In this document: positions 23,018 to 34,265 of the stretch, piece after piece
Position numbering within the stretch: the first letter of the stretch is position 1
Layout: each line of letters opens with the position of its first letter
Assembly: GCA_037176725.1 (NCBI GenBank)
Contig: JAZBRS010000074.1
Location: 61,260,001-61,324,000, forward strand
Direction: 5' to 3'
DNA from: Posidonia oceanica
Lineage: Eukaryota > Streptophyta > Magnoliopsida > Alismatales > Posidoniaceae
Length of the DNA stretch: 64,000 nucleotides
Program-made: the position numbers and the translations under genes
The notes under the pieces: generated by a model
What the model saw: the letters and a program-made list of their open reading frames with translations, nothing else
The model's database searches: none
What the model was told of the DNA's origin: nothing

Positions 23018-24440
23018 TACGCGGGCCGCAGAATGTAGGTAGGTGGCTGCTGTAGAATCTTCAGGTACCTGTTACCAAGGCTGTAGATCATCAGATTTCA
23101 TGTATGCATATAATCACTGACTGATAAGCAGATTGCGAAACTAGTAAATCAGTTCAATTGTGTTCAACAGTTAGCATTCAAAACAGAGAGCCTCAAGTAT
23201 ATTCAGACAGGGGGGCATTCTATCTTCACAAGTAGAGGCTGATTGGAGCTCTGGACCAGCGAAGCTTAGAGGAGGTCAACCTGTGCTCAGTAGGAATACT
23301 GTCTCAGTGTTGAGGCAAGTTTTGGCAGAGCAGAATGGGGGAAGGAAAAGAATGATTGATGGTGTAGATGTATGCATGATTTATGATCGGTATGCTTTGC
23401 CCTCAGCATATGGAGTGCTTTAGCACCTGCTGTATAGGAAGGGAGCGGTCCCTGACTCACCGGACTCTACTCAAACTCCTAACTTGTTGGTGGCGCTCCG
23501 GAAAGGGCATTGGCTGTGTTTGGGTGGTGGTGTAGTGAGGACAGGCTCCATGCTAAACTCTCAAGGTCCTGTGCCTACCCTTTTCTTTCTTTTTTCTCTT
23601 TTGTCTCTCCTTTTTTTTTTGCTTTTGCATAGGTGTGCCGGGTTCTCCCCATCTCTGGCTTGGAGATGGTGGACACCTGGTCTGAGGCAGGGGGATTGCT
23701 ATTAGGCAAGGGTGACTAGTCCCCAAGGGTTTTATGGATGGAAGGGGCAGGATTACAATGCTGGCCTTCTGACTTGGGTATTCTCTTTTTTTTTCTCTCT
23801 CTCTTTTTTTCATCTACTTTTGCTTTTTGCTTGTTTTTTTTTTTTTGTTGTGCTTTTTCCTTCTTCTTTTCTCTCTTTTTTTTTTCTGGCTTGCAAGTTC
23901 CCGTTGTCCCCAACTTGGTGGGGGCAAAGGACGTCTTGTCCTGAGACTAGGGGACTAGGCCTTGTTTCTAGCTTGCACCCTGGCATTCTTTTTTCTTCTT
24001 TTCTCTTCTTTTTTTTTTTTGGGAGGTGTAGGTCCTAGGGGTTTGGGCATTTCACCCGTGCTCATTGAGTGGTGGCTCCCTCACTAGCTAAGACAACTAA
24101 GTAGTGTCAGGCAAGGTCGGGTGGACACCTTCCTTAGCAGGCAAGCACTTCCGATTTGCATCACCAGGCCGAACGTATGCATGACAGATTGAAGAGGATG
24201 ACGATGATGATTTTTTTTGGATTTTTGAAGAAAGAACAGGATATGCTTGAAAAGGAAGAAATGCAGAGAGATAAAAATGATGAAAATGCAAGAGATAGGA
24301 CAAAAAAAAAAGGTGTGCGAAGATGTACAAGGAGTGAGAATGCAAGGGATGGAACGAAAGCTGTGTGCAAATGTACAGAAGTGAAGATGCAAAAGATAGA
24401 ACAGAAGAGGGGGATCTACAAAGCGAGTTGCCTTGGGTCA
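23018..24440 (-). other. L2 spacer between integrase and third gene
   Basis: Homologous to L1 10071-11254 in reverse complement. It has long pyrimidine tracts on the + strand (23570-23640, 23785-23890, 23985-24020), purine-rich in the element RNA. The last bases before the third gene in element sense contain CAGCCTTGGTAACAG, very like CAGCCTTGGTTACAG in L1, a possible 3' splice site. No gene seen; the 24084-24467 open frames are low-complexity. Confidence 0.65.
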
Positions 24441-25312
24441 CTAATAGTACTTCTTGAGGTAACATGAGTTGACCGACTCCGACTGCTCAACCTGGTCCAT
24501 GTCCTCAAGGATTACTGCACTGCCTGAGAATGCTTGCTTGACCACAAAGGGGCCATGCCAGTTGGGTTGAAATTTGCCCCAACCGTCTAGCAGGTGAATG
24601 GTGCGCAGAACCAGATCTCCCGGCTGGAAACTTCTGGGCTGAACTTTCTTCAAGTATGCTCTGGCCATCTTCTGATAACAGTGAGCGTTGTGCATAGCCT
24701 ACAGCTTATGCTCGTCAATCAGATTGAGCTGGACGCAGCAGTCTTCAACCCATTCTGCCTCTTCCAGCTCAGCTTCTCGTAGAATCTGTAGTGAGGGGAT
24801 CTCTACTTCAATAGGTAGCACTACCTCCATGCCGTACACTAGCGAGTACGGGGTGGCTCCTGTAGAGGTCCGGATTGATGTCCTGTACGCCCAGAGTGCA
24901 TACAGGAGCTTGTCATGCCAGTCATTGTGGGTTTCGGCCATCTTCTTGATGATCTTCACAATGTTCTTATTGGTAGACTCCACTGCTCCATTCATCTGCG
25001 GCCGATAGGGTGAGGACCTGTGATGCTTGATCTGGAGATTTTGTAGGTATTCCTTGATCATCTTTGCAATGAAATTTGAGCTGTTGTCAGAGATGATAGA
25101 ATGCGGGACCCCATACCGGGCGACGATGTTGTTTCTGATAAATTTCTCTATCGCCATAGCGGTGACTATCTTATAGGAGGCAGCTTCCACCCACTTAGTA
25201 AAGTAGTCAATCGCTACCAGAATGTAGCGATGACCGTTTGAAGCAGCAGGATGTATTGCGCCAATGACATCAATCCCCTAGGTGGAGAAAGGCCATGGCA
25301 ATGACATGTTAT
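24441..25312 (-). pseudogene. pol: L2 pol: integrase core and C-terminus (left of insertion)
   Basis: Integrase resumes after TR-GAG at LHNMS and continues with WPFSTWGIDV, AIDYFTKWVEAAS (first Asp), ISDNSSNF (second Asp) and GAVESTNKN (Glu), so the D,D,E triad is intact. From 25190 it is open for 163 codons, with one stop at 24699-24701, and then continues to the natural end CYLKKYY at 24441. The C-terminal part has the conserved QPGDLVLR and GPFVV motifs of gypsy integrases. It is separated from its zinc-binding half (44804-45159) by the 19.5-kb element. Confidence 0.92.
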
Positions 25313-25617
25313 GTAGCTGTAGTAATCCCAATCGGAATCAGGCTTACTATTAGCGGCGATTGATCTGAGGAAGAGGCTCAACTCGAAAACACTTAAAATC
25401 GAGGAGAAAAGAGAAGATAAGACAAATCAGAGTCGCCACCAAGTCTATTAAATCGGGAGACAAGGAAAACCAGGGAAATACGTGAATAATCACGCAAAAC
25501 CAAGCAAAAGATGCAATGCAAGGCAATGCAGAAGAAATAAGATGCAAATGAATGCAAATGATGTGACTCGTGCCTAGGATAAGGGCAGATATGGTCATTG
25601 CGGGCCAAGAGAGGGTA

Positions 25618-25680
25618 AGGACTCCTGTTACGCGCAGGGAAGGTGTTAGGCACCCCCAACACGCCCAAGAATCGGTCATT
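25618..25680 (-). promoter_or_regulatory. Conserved LTR core, TR-GAG 3' LTR
   Basis: Contains GAATGACCGATTCTTGGGCG, GGGGGTGCCTAACACC and CGCGTAACAGGAGTCC in minus-strand sense, matching the cores of the other LTR subfamilies. Confidence 0.6.
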
Positions 25681-25959
25681 CTAGGCTTACGCTCGCATAC
25701 GCAGGGAAATGCAGATTTGAATGCCTAAGTGCCAATGAATGCCTATCTAGATGCTCAAAGGTGTGCTCTAAGTGAGGGAATGCAGTGCAGGAAAGTAAAC
25801 GTGCAATCTAAGTGCTCAGCAACGCTGTCTGTGTTCCGAACCGGGCGAAACCTGGCTCGTGAGAACTCCAGGCAGTAAGCATCACTGCCCTATATGCAAA
25901 TGCGGGCGATAAAACAAAACAGTGGGGGAAAACAGGCAATGCAAGCGACATGCAGAGGG

Positions 25960-26530
25960 AAACAACGTAAAACACGCAAAACGGTGCGAGACACGAAGCA
26001 AGAACGCAAAACGGTGCAAGAAACTAGGTTGACACGCAAAACGATGCAAGAAACAGAACAAGAACGTGAAACGGGGCAAGAAAACCAAAGGGCACGCAAA
26101 GCGGTGCAAGACGAGGAAGCGGCATGCAAAACGGTGCGAGAAAACAGAACCGCGCGCAAAACGGAGCAAGAAAACCAAAGGGCACGCAAAACGGTGCAAG
26201 ACAAAGAAGCGGCATGCAAAACGGAGCGAGAAAACCAAAGGGCACGCAAAACGGTGCAAGACAAAGAAGCGGCACGCAAAACGGAGCGAGAAAACCAATA
26301 GGAACGCAAAACGGAGCAAGAAAACCAAAGGGCACGCAAAACGGCGCGAGACAAAGAAGCGGCACGCAAAACGGTGCAAGAAAACAGAACTGCGCACAAA
26401 ACGAAGCAAGAAAACCAAAGGGCACGCAAAACGGTGCAAGACAAAGAGGCAGCACGCAAAACGGTGCGAGAAAACAAGACAGCACGCAAAACGAAGCAAG
26501 AAAACCAAAGGGCACGCAAAACGGTGCCAA
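25960..26530. repeat. 30-bp / 60-bp tandem array in TR-GAG 3' LTR
   Basis: About 19 copies of a 30-bp unit built on CACGCAAAACGG(A/T)GC(A/G)AGA, alternating with AAAACCAAAGGG or ACAAAGAAGCGG so that the higher-order period is 60 bp. Because 30 is a multiple of three and the unit has few stop triplets, open frames of 135 to 280 codons arise on both strands with 20-residue repeats. I treat these as artefacts of the array. Confidence 0.9.
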
Positions 26531-29500
26531 AAACAACGAAGCAAAACCCCGGGAAAGCTATGCAGATGCTAAATGCAAGGAAGAGATCGAAAGAAACCAA
26601 AGAGAAACAAAACAGTGCGTGTGTGGGAACAGACGCTGTTTAGGACCACACAGAGTAGGCGTGAAGACCTACAAAGGGGACAGTGAGCAAACGGAGGGAT
26701 TACCACCTCTTTGCGACCGTTTCCCACTAAACCGCTCCACGATCTGTCTCGCACGCTGCCCAAAGCTCGCGATGCGATCGGATCGTGGAATAAGGGGGAA
26801 AAGAGTCACATTAAGTGGCAAATCCAGGGAAAACGCAACACAAAACACCCAAGAGTACGCGAAACGGGGATCTGAGTTGATAGGCAGGAAGGGGAGGTCC
26901 TATTCTATATGCTCAAGGAGACAGAGAGCGAAAACAAAGCAATCGATGCAAATGGCATGCAGATGAATGCAATGCAGGGGTTCAGGAGGACATACCTGGA
27001 AATCCGGGAGTCTGATCTGAGATCTGTCTGGTCCATGCTGAAGAGTGCTTCGCTGCGGTCGCCTGGGCAGCTTACTTGAGAAGATCCAACGGCCGGATTG
27101 GAAGATATCGCAGCTTCAGAGCAGAAGGGCCAGAACAAGGGAGAAGAACAGATCTAGGTGTTCAGGAGGTCCTAGGAGTGTGCGAAAGGTCCTCCCAAGT
27201 GAAGGGGAGCTAGAAGTGCTTAGTGTGTGCAAGAGGATGCTAAAATGCAAAGCTAAATGGATGCAGAATGCATGCAAAAGCAAGAAGAAACAAGGGGGAG
27301 AAAATCTGGAAAAGACAGAGATCCAAATGCATTTCTGGAAAAGAAGAGGGGGCTTAATGCAAATTTTCGAAAAGGATGGGGCTTACAGGCGTGGGTTTTG
27401 AAAACAGGAGAGGGTAGAGGGTTATTTTGCAGAAGACTGAGCTCAGAATGCTATTTCGAAAAGAGGGTATGCATCAGAAGAAGTTTTGAAAGCAAGGGCA
27501 AAGCAAAATGCAATTTTGAAAAGAATCTGGGGTCTAAAGTGCAAATTTTCCAGAAAACAGGGTTCTACGGAGACTGGGAATGCAAGTGGAGGGTCTACAT
27601 GCAATTTTGTAAGCATAGGAGCTAAGGTGCAACTTTAGGGGCAAAACAGTCTTTTTACATAACTTCAAAGGATGCAAGGGCCTATGTGTCATTTTTAAAT
27701 CATGCAAGGGCCTATGTGTCATTTTTAAATCATGCAAGGGTCAAACATGCAATTTTATATGCAGAATATGCTCTGATTCATGGTCCGGGGACCGATATGC
27801 TATTTTTAAAAGATGCAGGGTTGAAAATGCAATGTAGTAAGCTAAAATGCATGCAAATTGGTTACTGTCTATTCAAAATGGATCTAAATGCAAAAATGCA
27901 AAACCAGAAGGCAAAATATGCAATGCAGTATGCAAAAATTAAAAATGAAACCTAAGTTTCTACAGTGCATGGATCTAAGTGCAAAATCAGAAAAACATGG
28001 GGATGCAGAATGCAATTTGATATGGTAAAATGTATGCAATCAAATGGACTGACTTAAAACAGGACCTAAGTGCAAAAATTGAAAATCGAGGGACTAAAAC
28101 ATAAAAAAATTACAACCACACAGCACAGTAACAGGACCAAAATGAGAATACTGAAAAACAGGAATAAAATGAGCAATTTAGCATGATATTAAATCAGAAA
28201 CTAAGCAACTTAAATAAGCTAAGGACCAAAATGCAAAAATATAAAAACTTAAGGCAGAAATGTAATATTTGTAGAAAAATCTTATTACTGAGAAAATAAG
28301 GCTACAGTGCTCCGCCGGCGGTGGGAAGGTACTGTAGCAGGGACCACCGGAGCTCAGCACCGCCGGCACAGGGCGCTCGCGGACGCGCAGGGGGGTGGAG
28401 GAGGCTGTCGGCGACCGTGCAGAGCTCCGGGGACCGCCGGGGCGGCGTTCCATTGGCTGGAGCGTCCGGGAGACAGGTGGCCGGCGCCGGAGACGAAGAA
28501 CTGACCAGCGAGATGCAGTTGGAGCAGGAGGGCCGGAGAACGGGTTCTGGTCGGCGGAAAAGCTTCAGAGGAGGGAGAGGGAGCCAAGGATGCAGGGAGT
28601 TACCTGTTTGGGCGGCTGAGGCGTCCTCCCGACCCAGGTGGGTTCCGCAGTTGCCGGCGGTGACCGTCCGGAGCATGCAGGTCTCGTCAGCGGCTCGCGA
28701 GCGTCTGGGCCGACTCCATGCAACCCTCCGGAGCCTTCTGAATGGCTGGAGCGGAGTTTCGACGATCGGGGGATCAGATGGCTGAAATGGGTGCTCTTCT
28801 GGTCATTCGGGGTGGGGACAGCTGTCTGTCGCTCTCTGGCTCGAGTGGTGGCTTCCGGTGGACTGCTAGAGGTCCGGTGAGGGTGTGGAAGGGTTTAGAT
28901 TGGGCTTTGGAAGCTCGGTTTGGGAGATAGCTGGCGAGTGGATTTCTGGACAGAAAACGGCACAAGTGTTTGTAGTGGATCGTCGAAGGTGTGGTGAGCT
29001 GTTTGGCTAAAAGATGGGTGGACTGAGAAGATGGAGTTCAGGTGAGTGGCTCTGAGGATTTTGGGTAGGTTTCAGGGACTGAGAAGGAGGGAATTTTCAA
29101 AGGAAGAGACGTTGGGTTCTGGTTGTGGTTTCAGGGTGTTCGGGGGTGGTTTCAAGGATGGCTTTTCTGTGGAATCGGAGGGAAGGGATCGCTGGATGTT
29201 GGTTGAGTTTTGGGGATCGATTTTGGGAGGGCTCTCCAGGTGTTCTCGTCTCGGGTTGGCCGTGAAGTCAAGAGAAGAAAAATCTGGTTTTTCTGGGTGG
29301 ATTTCAGAGGGAATTGGGGCTCTTCTCGCGCTGGGGATCGCACAGGAGTGGGTGGTCTCTCCGGGATGCTTCTGGGTTGTTTTTTTTTTTTCTCCTCCTC
29401 CTCCCGTTATGGCTCTACTGATCTCTCCTTTCTTTTCTTGCAGGTCTGCGGGACTGCGGCAATTAATTGCCGAGGAAGCGGTGGCAGGAGCACGGACACG

Positions 29501-31281
29501 AAGCGGCGCACGCCGGTCTGGTCCGGGCAGAAGGCGTGCGAGCGCAGGACCGGCCGTGGCAGGGGCTGAAAATGGCAGGCGGCTCGCAGCAGAGATCGCA
29601 GACACTGTAGGCGGGCACTGTGCGGAGGGAGGGAAGGAGGAAGAAGACTGTGGATCGTGGGCCGGGCCTGGGATTTTGAAAAAAAGGAAGGAAAAAAAAG
29701 GAACGGGCTGATGGGCCCAGTAAGGGAGAAAAGGAAAATGAGAAGGAAGAGAGAAAGAAAGAGAGGGAAAAGAAAGGGAATAAAAATTAGAAAAAAATAA
29801 ATTAAAAATAAATAAACATACTAGAAAGGTCGCGTTGTGAGTTAGGATTTTAATTAGATTTTTTAATGACTGTTTTGGGGTTAATTAATGTGTTTTGGGC
29901 TTGATTAGGGTTTTAGGGCTTTCTTTTGTTTTTAATTTGTTTTCCACTTGATTAAATGTTTGTTAAATCATTTAAATTGTTTTTTTTTTAATTGTGTTTT
30001 CTTGTTAAGTATTTTAGGATGTTAATTAGGATTTTTAAAATTTATTTTTACATTAATTAGCGTGGGTTTTGGGCTTTTAGTTTTAGTCTTTTAGGGTTTT
30101 CTTTTCTTAAGTCTTTTGAATTATGTTTTGATTTTTTTATTTGTTAATTTTTCTTGAAAATTTTAGTTGGATTTCTCTGGTTTGATGGGGTGTTTTTAAG
30201 TCTTTTAAATGTGTTTTCCTTTTCCTTTTTAATTAAGTCCTTATGTTGTTTTTCTTATGTTTATTAGGTTAAGTCTCTTGCTTCTTTAATTATTTATCTT
30301 AGTGTTTGTTTTTTAATTCTCCTTTTTAGGGTTTGTTTTTTTAATTCTTCTGATGGGGTTTTTACTTTTGGTGGGTTTTGATTTTATTTTAGTTTTTTCT
30401 CGATTTTTCAGTATTTTCTTTTGGTTTGTTTTGTATTTTTTAGTTTGCATGCTTGATTTTCTATTTAGCTTGATTTAGTTAAGTTTAAGTTTTTAATTGT
30501 TTGTTTAATGTTTTTTAGTTGTTTTTCTTAGAACTCTGATTTGTTTCTTTTATGTTTTGGGGTTTTACAGATTTTTAGGGATTTTTATGGGTTTTTGCAA
30601 AAGAGAGAAAAGGGAAAGAGAAGGAGGAAAGGAATGGAAAAAAGAGGGAAGTAAAAGGAAAAGAGATAGGTTTGAGGGAAATGATTTTTAAAATTCAGGG
30701 AAAATGCTAAAAATAAAATAAAAATAGGAATAAGATAGAGAAGGGATAGAAGCACAAAGAGGGCCCACAACCAAGCAAGAAAAGGAGCAAGAGGGTGATG
30801 AAAAGAGAGATGATAATCAGGAGAGAGAGAGGAGAGAGAAAATGATAATCCCGGAGAGAGAAAAGGATAATTTGAGCAAATGGAAGGCTTAGGAGTCTCG
30901 GAAAGGGGTGAAACTTGGCGAGTGGGTAGTCTAGGGTTTCTAGAGCTGGTTCTGAGGTTTTGGTTTAGTTCCAAGGAGTTTCTAGAGGGGTTTTAAGGTG
31001 TAGAAAAGGGTAGTTTTGCTTAAGTTTCCTAGGGTTTTTGGGAGGGGTTCTGGTTTGAGATTTTACGGGCTTTTTGATGGGTTTGCTAAGTCACCAAGGG
31101 TGAGTTTTCCTGTGGATTTTGGTCAGGTTTTGAGCTCGAGAATGGGGGTAATCCTAGGTTGAGTTTGGGCTTGTTTTGAGGGGAAAGAGGAAGAGAAAGG
31201 TGTGGGTTTGGGTCTAGATTCGGGTTCAGCAGCCACTGGAAGGTTCCAATCGATCCAGCCTGTCAAAATAGAGTGTCAACA

Positions 31282-31412
31282 GATGCCCCTCCCTGAGCGA
31301 GGCCAAGCGAAGCGAGGCCGCTGCTCAGGGTTGACGGGACACCCCATTTGACTAGCGGAAGCAGCGGTTTGCTATGGGCGTGAGCTATTTATTCGGCGGA
31401 TGCACCGAAGAT
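31282..31412 (-). promoter_or_regulatory. TR-GAG polypurine tract and conserved pre-PPT block
   Basis: CAGGGAGGGGCATC in element sense abuts the 3' LTR. CCCTGAGC (31291-31298) pairs perfectly with GCTCAGGG (31323-31330). GACACCCCATTTGAC (31338-31352) pairs with the LTR edge GTCAAAATAGAGTGTC (31262-31277). The PPT lies between the two stems. Confidence 0.82.
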
Positions 31413-32160
31413 CGTAGCCCGTTGCCACAATGCAAGATGTAGGGTGCAGATGGATGATGCTAAGTGTGTAAATGCAAATGGTATGTGTATGCTAAAGCTT
31501 ATTGCGCTGTACTCCTCTGGGGGAAAGCAAGATGGTGCATGCACGCGGGAGGGTGGAAAATGCAATGCAAGATCGCCTGACAATACTTCGGGAGAGTCGG
31601 GCGAGGAGGTGCGCTGAGCGGTGTGCAGCTCTAGCGCAGGGGTGCCGTTTGCCAAGCTTCTGCTGTAGGCATAGGCGATGCGAGTGCTGAAAGTAAAAGG
31701 CTGAAAAGTAAAGATGCTGGAAAGTAAAGTGCCGAGAAGTAAATATGCTGTGGATGTGCATGCGGTGGCGGGCGCAGGCCCGGGAAGGCGAAGTGCGGAA
31801 GTTGGTGTAAGGACCATAGAGGAGCAGTAGCGCAATAAGGGTGCAATGTTATGCAGTGGAATGCAGGGTATAAACAGCGGAGCGCCGGGCATACGGAACC
31901 GGGAAAACGATCCCAAGGCCGCATACTACTGCGAGTATCATCCAGAGTCGGCAAGCTGTGAAAGTCTTGCGGGTGCCGAGGATGATACCTTAGGCAATAC
32001 ACGAGCCAGGGGTTCGATTCCCAAGCACGCCATGCCCGTGCAATGATGGAATGCAGTACTAGGACTGACTCTACAGAGGACACAAGGAAGCTATATGATG
32101 TCATGCAATGCGAATGCTGATGATATGCCATGATATGCAACAGAATGCTATTAAACTACG
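31413..32160 (-). other. TR-GAG 3' UTR, single-copy part
   Basis: Rich in ATGCAATG and AAGTAAA words. Minus-strand open frames of 169 and 175 codons overlap each other and include the PPT side, so I do not call a gene. A perfect polymerase III B-box-like word, GGTTCGATTCC, occurs at 32011-32021 without a convincing A box. Confidence 0.55.
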
Positions 32161-32414
32161 ACGAAATGAGGTGATAAGTTAACGGACCTATCGCCGGATA
32201 GTTGGGGCTATCAGCCCACTGAAGAGTTGATGGACTCATCACCGGATAGTTAGGGCTATCAGCCCGAACAAGGAGTTAACGGACTCATCGCCGGATAGTT
32301 TAGGGCTATCAGCCCGAATGAGGGTGGAAAGGGGGCGGGATACCGAGCCAGGCAGAGGCCCAGAGATGCTCCTGCGACAGTTGGGGATGTCAGCCCGAAC
32401 GAGGATGGAAATGG

Positions 32415-32490
32415 GATACCAAGGGGTAGCAAACAAGATGCCCTTGGTATCAGGATGATACCAGGGGACAGCCGAAGCACTCCTGGTACC
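32415..32490 (-). other. Alternating-hairpin module, TR-GAG copy a
   Basis: GATACCAAGGG (32415-32425) and CCCTTGGTATC (32441-32451) are perfect 11-bp complements. A second pair spans 32457-32490 (GATACCAGGGG facing CTCCTGGTACC, with one mismatch and one wobble). The inner arms also pair with each other. Confidence 0.75.
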
Positions 32491-32581
32491 GAAATGCGAG
32501 GATGGATAGTTGAATGGATGATAGGTTGACGAACCTATCACCGAGCAGTTAGGGGTGCCAGCCCGATCGGGTAAGGGGGAC

Positions 32582-32658
32582 GATACCACAGGGCAGCCGA
32601 AAAAGATGCCCCTGGTATCAGAATGATACCAGGGGACAGCCGAAGCGCCCCTGGCACC
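32582..32658 (-). other. Alternating-hairpin module, TR-GAG copy b
   Basis: GATACCACAGGGC faces GCCCCTGGTATC (32582-32619), followed by GATACCAGGGG facing CCCCTGGCACC (32625-32658). The inner arms CCCCTGGTATC and GATACCAGGGG are perfect 11-bp complements with a five-base loop. Confidence 0.75.
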
Positions 32659-32800
32659 AGAATGCAAGGGTGGATGAACAGGCGGATGGATGATAGGTTG
32701 ACGAACCCACCGCCGAGCAGTTAGAGGTGCCAGCCTGAGGATGATAGGTTAACGGACCTATCGCCAAGCAGTTAGGGTTGCCAGCCCGAATGCAAAGAAT

Positions 32801-34265
32801 GAGGGATGCGAATGGATTCATAGAAAACGGGAAACCCCCCGTGGTGGGTGTGCAATGGTCTCAGCGCGGGCATGCTTCGTAGCATCACGAGGTGACAAAC
32901 AAGGGACATGCTGGTCATCAAGGACCTACCCAACGCGGTGGGTGGCAAAACTTTGAAAAACGCGGAGCCTCTGAGCGAGGTCAGGCAAAAGTGCTCATCC
33001 TTGACTCCGATTTTCGAAAACAGAGAGAAGAGAAGGTAAGTATATTACAGCATGCATTTTTTTGGTGGCTTTGGACTCAAAGCAACTGCCAAGAGGGTGC
33101 TTCTGCACTTTCTAACTCAGGAGACTCGATCCTCGAGCAACGCCATGCCGAGTTGTGGTCGGTGGCTCTCTTTCTCACTCTTGGCTCGGGATGAGGCTTT
33201 GGCTTCGCAGAGAATAGCCTTTGGCTGCAGGTAGGTAGCAGAAGCGTTGGATGCAGCTTCACAACCTCCATCTTAATTCCTCGGGGACCGACTACCGCTT
33301 TTGACACTCACAGGATGATGTTTCTTTTCCCCTCATGAGTGATTGGATCTGCATCTAGCCTTCTTGGAAATAAGTGTCGTCTGCACAGGGGTTGGAGCGT
33401 GCTGCTGCGCTCAGAGGGTGGAGCCAGGTCCTCCAGATATGATGTCTTGTGCAGTTGCCAGTGTAGCGCTTGATGTTGATAACTGAGGTGGCTTTGACGC
33501 TCGTCCGAATCACTCCTCTCATGAGCGCCTTCTTTCTTCAACTTCTTTCTTCATTTTTCTTTTGTGCTCAGCATGCATATCAAGTTATCATATTCTTTTG
33601 CTCACATGATCTCTATTCTTTTGGGATATGCATGTCTTCGCCCTCTTGGGGTAGCGGTCCCTGATGAGGCATTAAGAGTTCGGCTGATCCGCGTACACCC
33701 TCAGCCTCTGCAATGTGTGCTTGCAGCCTCTGGCTATGCTCCGCTCTGCTTCGGTCCTCTCCATGTTCGGTGGACTCTCTTGATAAGGTGGATCCTGCTT
33801 GTAGTGTTTTGAAACTCAGCGGGATGCTCTATTCTGCTCTCAGTCTCACTTTGTGGCCACATGCAAGAGATGGCGCTGCTCGGGTGAGACCTGCCTGAGA
33901 CTGTCGCTGCTTGACATCCTCTAAGCGCTGCTTGATTGTCCATAGCCAAGTTTCTGATTATACAAATGTTTATGGGTTTTGTAATTTTTAGAAGGGAAGG
34001 GACAACCATGTTTTTGGGTTTTTGCATTGGTTTTGTATTTTTTATGGTTTTTTAGGCTTAAGAAAACATAACAGGGAAAACCAACAGCAATGCGAGAAAA
34101 TATTTTTGCGTTTTTTTTGGTTTTCTTGATATTTTTGTTTTTTTTTTTGGCATTTTGCTTTACAGGATGCATGAAATGGTATGTATGTGTAGAAGGTGAT
34201 ATGCATGATGATAGATATGTACAGGATGGGATGAATGCATGAGATGATAGCTATGTGCAGAGGAA
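32801..34265 (-). other. TR-GAG 3' UTR, no gene recognised
   Basis: Mixed sequence. Short open frames on both strands (for example 33308-33541 minus, 33564-33812 plus) have no recognisable product or partner in L2. 33950-34150 is T-rich on the + strand, hence A-rich in the element RNA. Confidence 0.5.

Larger units (their letters stand above)
25318..31281 (-). mobile_element. TR-GAG 3' LTR (5.96 kb)
   Basis: From TGTAGTAATCCCAATCGG to TAGAGTGTCAACA. By eye only scattered substitutions separate it from 38864-44798. One clear length change is a tandem duplication of about 30 bp at 27680-27735. In element order: GGTTTTG-rich start, long A-rich tract (30600-29800 on the minus strand), GC-rich block (28800-28300), a region rich in TGCAT/TTGCAT words on the minus strand, a 30-bp array (26530-25960), the conserved core (25680-25618) and a PBS-like site (25440-25431). 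No TATA box comparable to that of L1 and L2 is obvious. Frames open through the array are by-products of its period. Confidence 0.95.
32161..32800. repeat. TR-GAG 3' UTR repeats, set 1
   Basis: Irregular units of GATAGGTT(A/G)ACG(G/A)AC with CTATC(A/G)CCG(G/A), then AGTTAGGG(C/G)TATCAGCCCG or GGTGCCAGCCCG, interleaved with two hairpin modules. Same core as the regular array at 34266-34882. Confidence 0.8.

Noticed and set aside
23553..24467. Lys/Glu- or Ser/Phe-rich frames in the L2 spacer
   Set aside because: They are produced by long pyrimidine tracts and are absent from the L1 spacer.
26124..26966. 280-codon + strand frame of 20-residue repeats, and counterparts at 39790-40189 and on the minus strand
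   Set aside because: It arises from a 30-bp array with a period divisible by three. Several frames on both strands are open at once, and it lies in an LTR.
31389..32140. Two overlapping minus frames of 175 and 169 codons in TR-GAG
   Set aside because: They overlap in different frames, cover 3' UTR next to the PPT and have no counterpart in L2.
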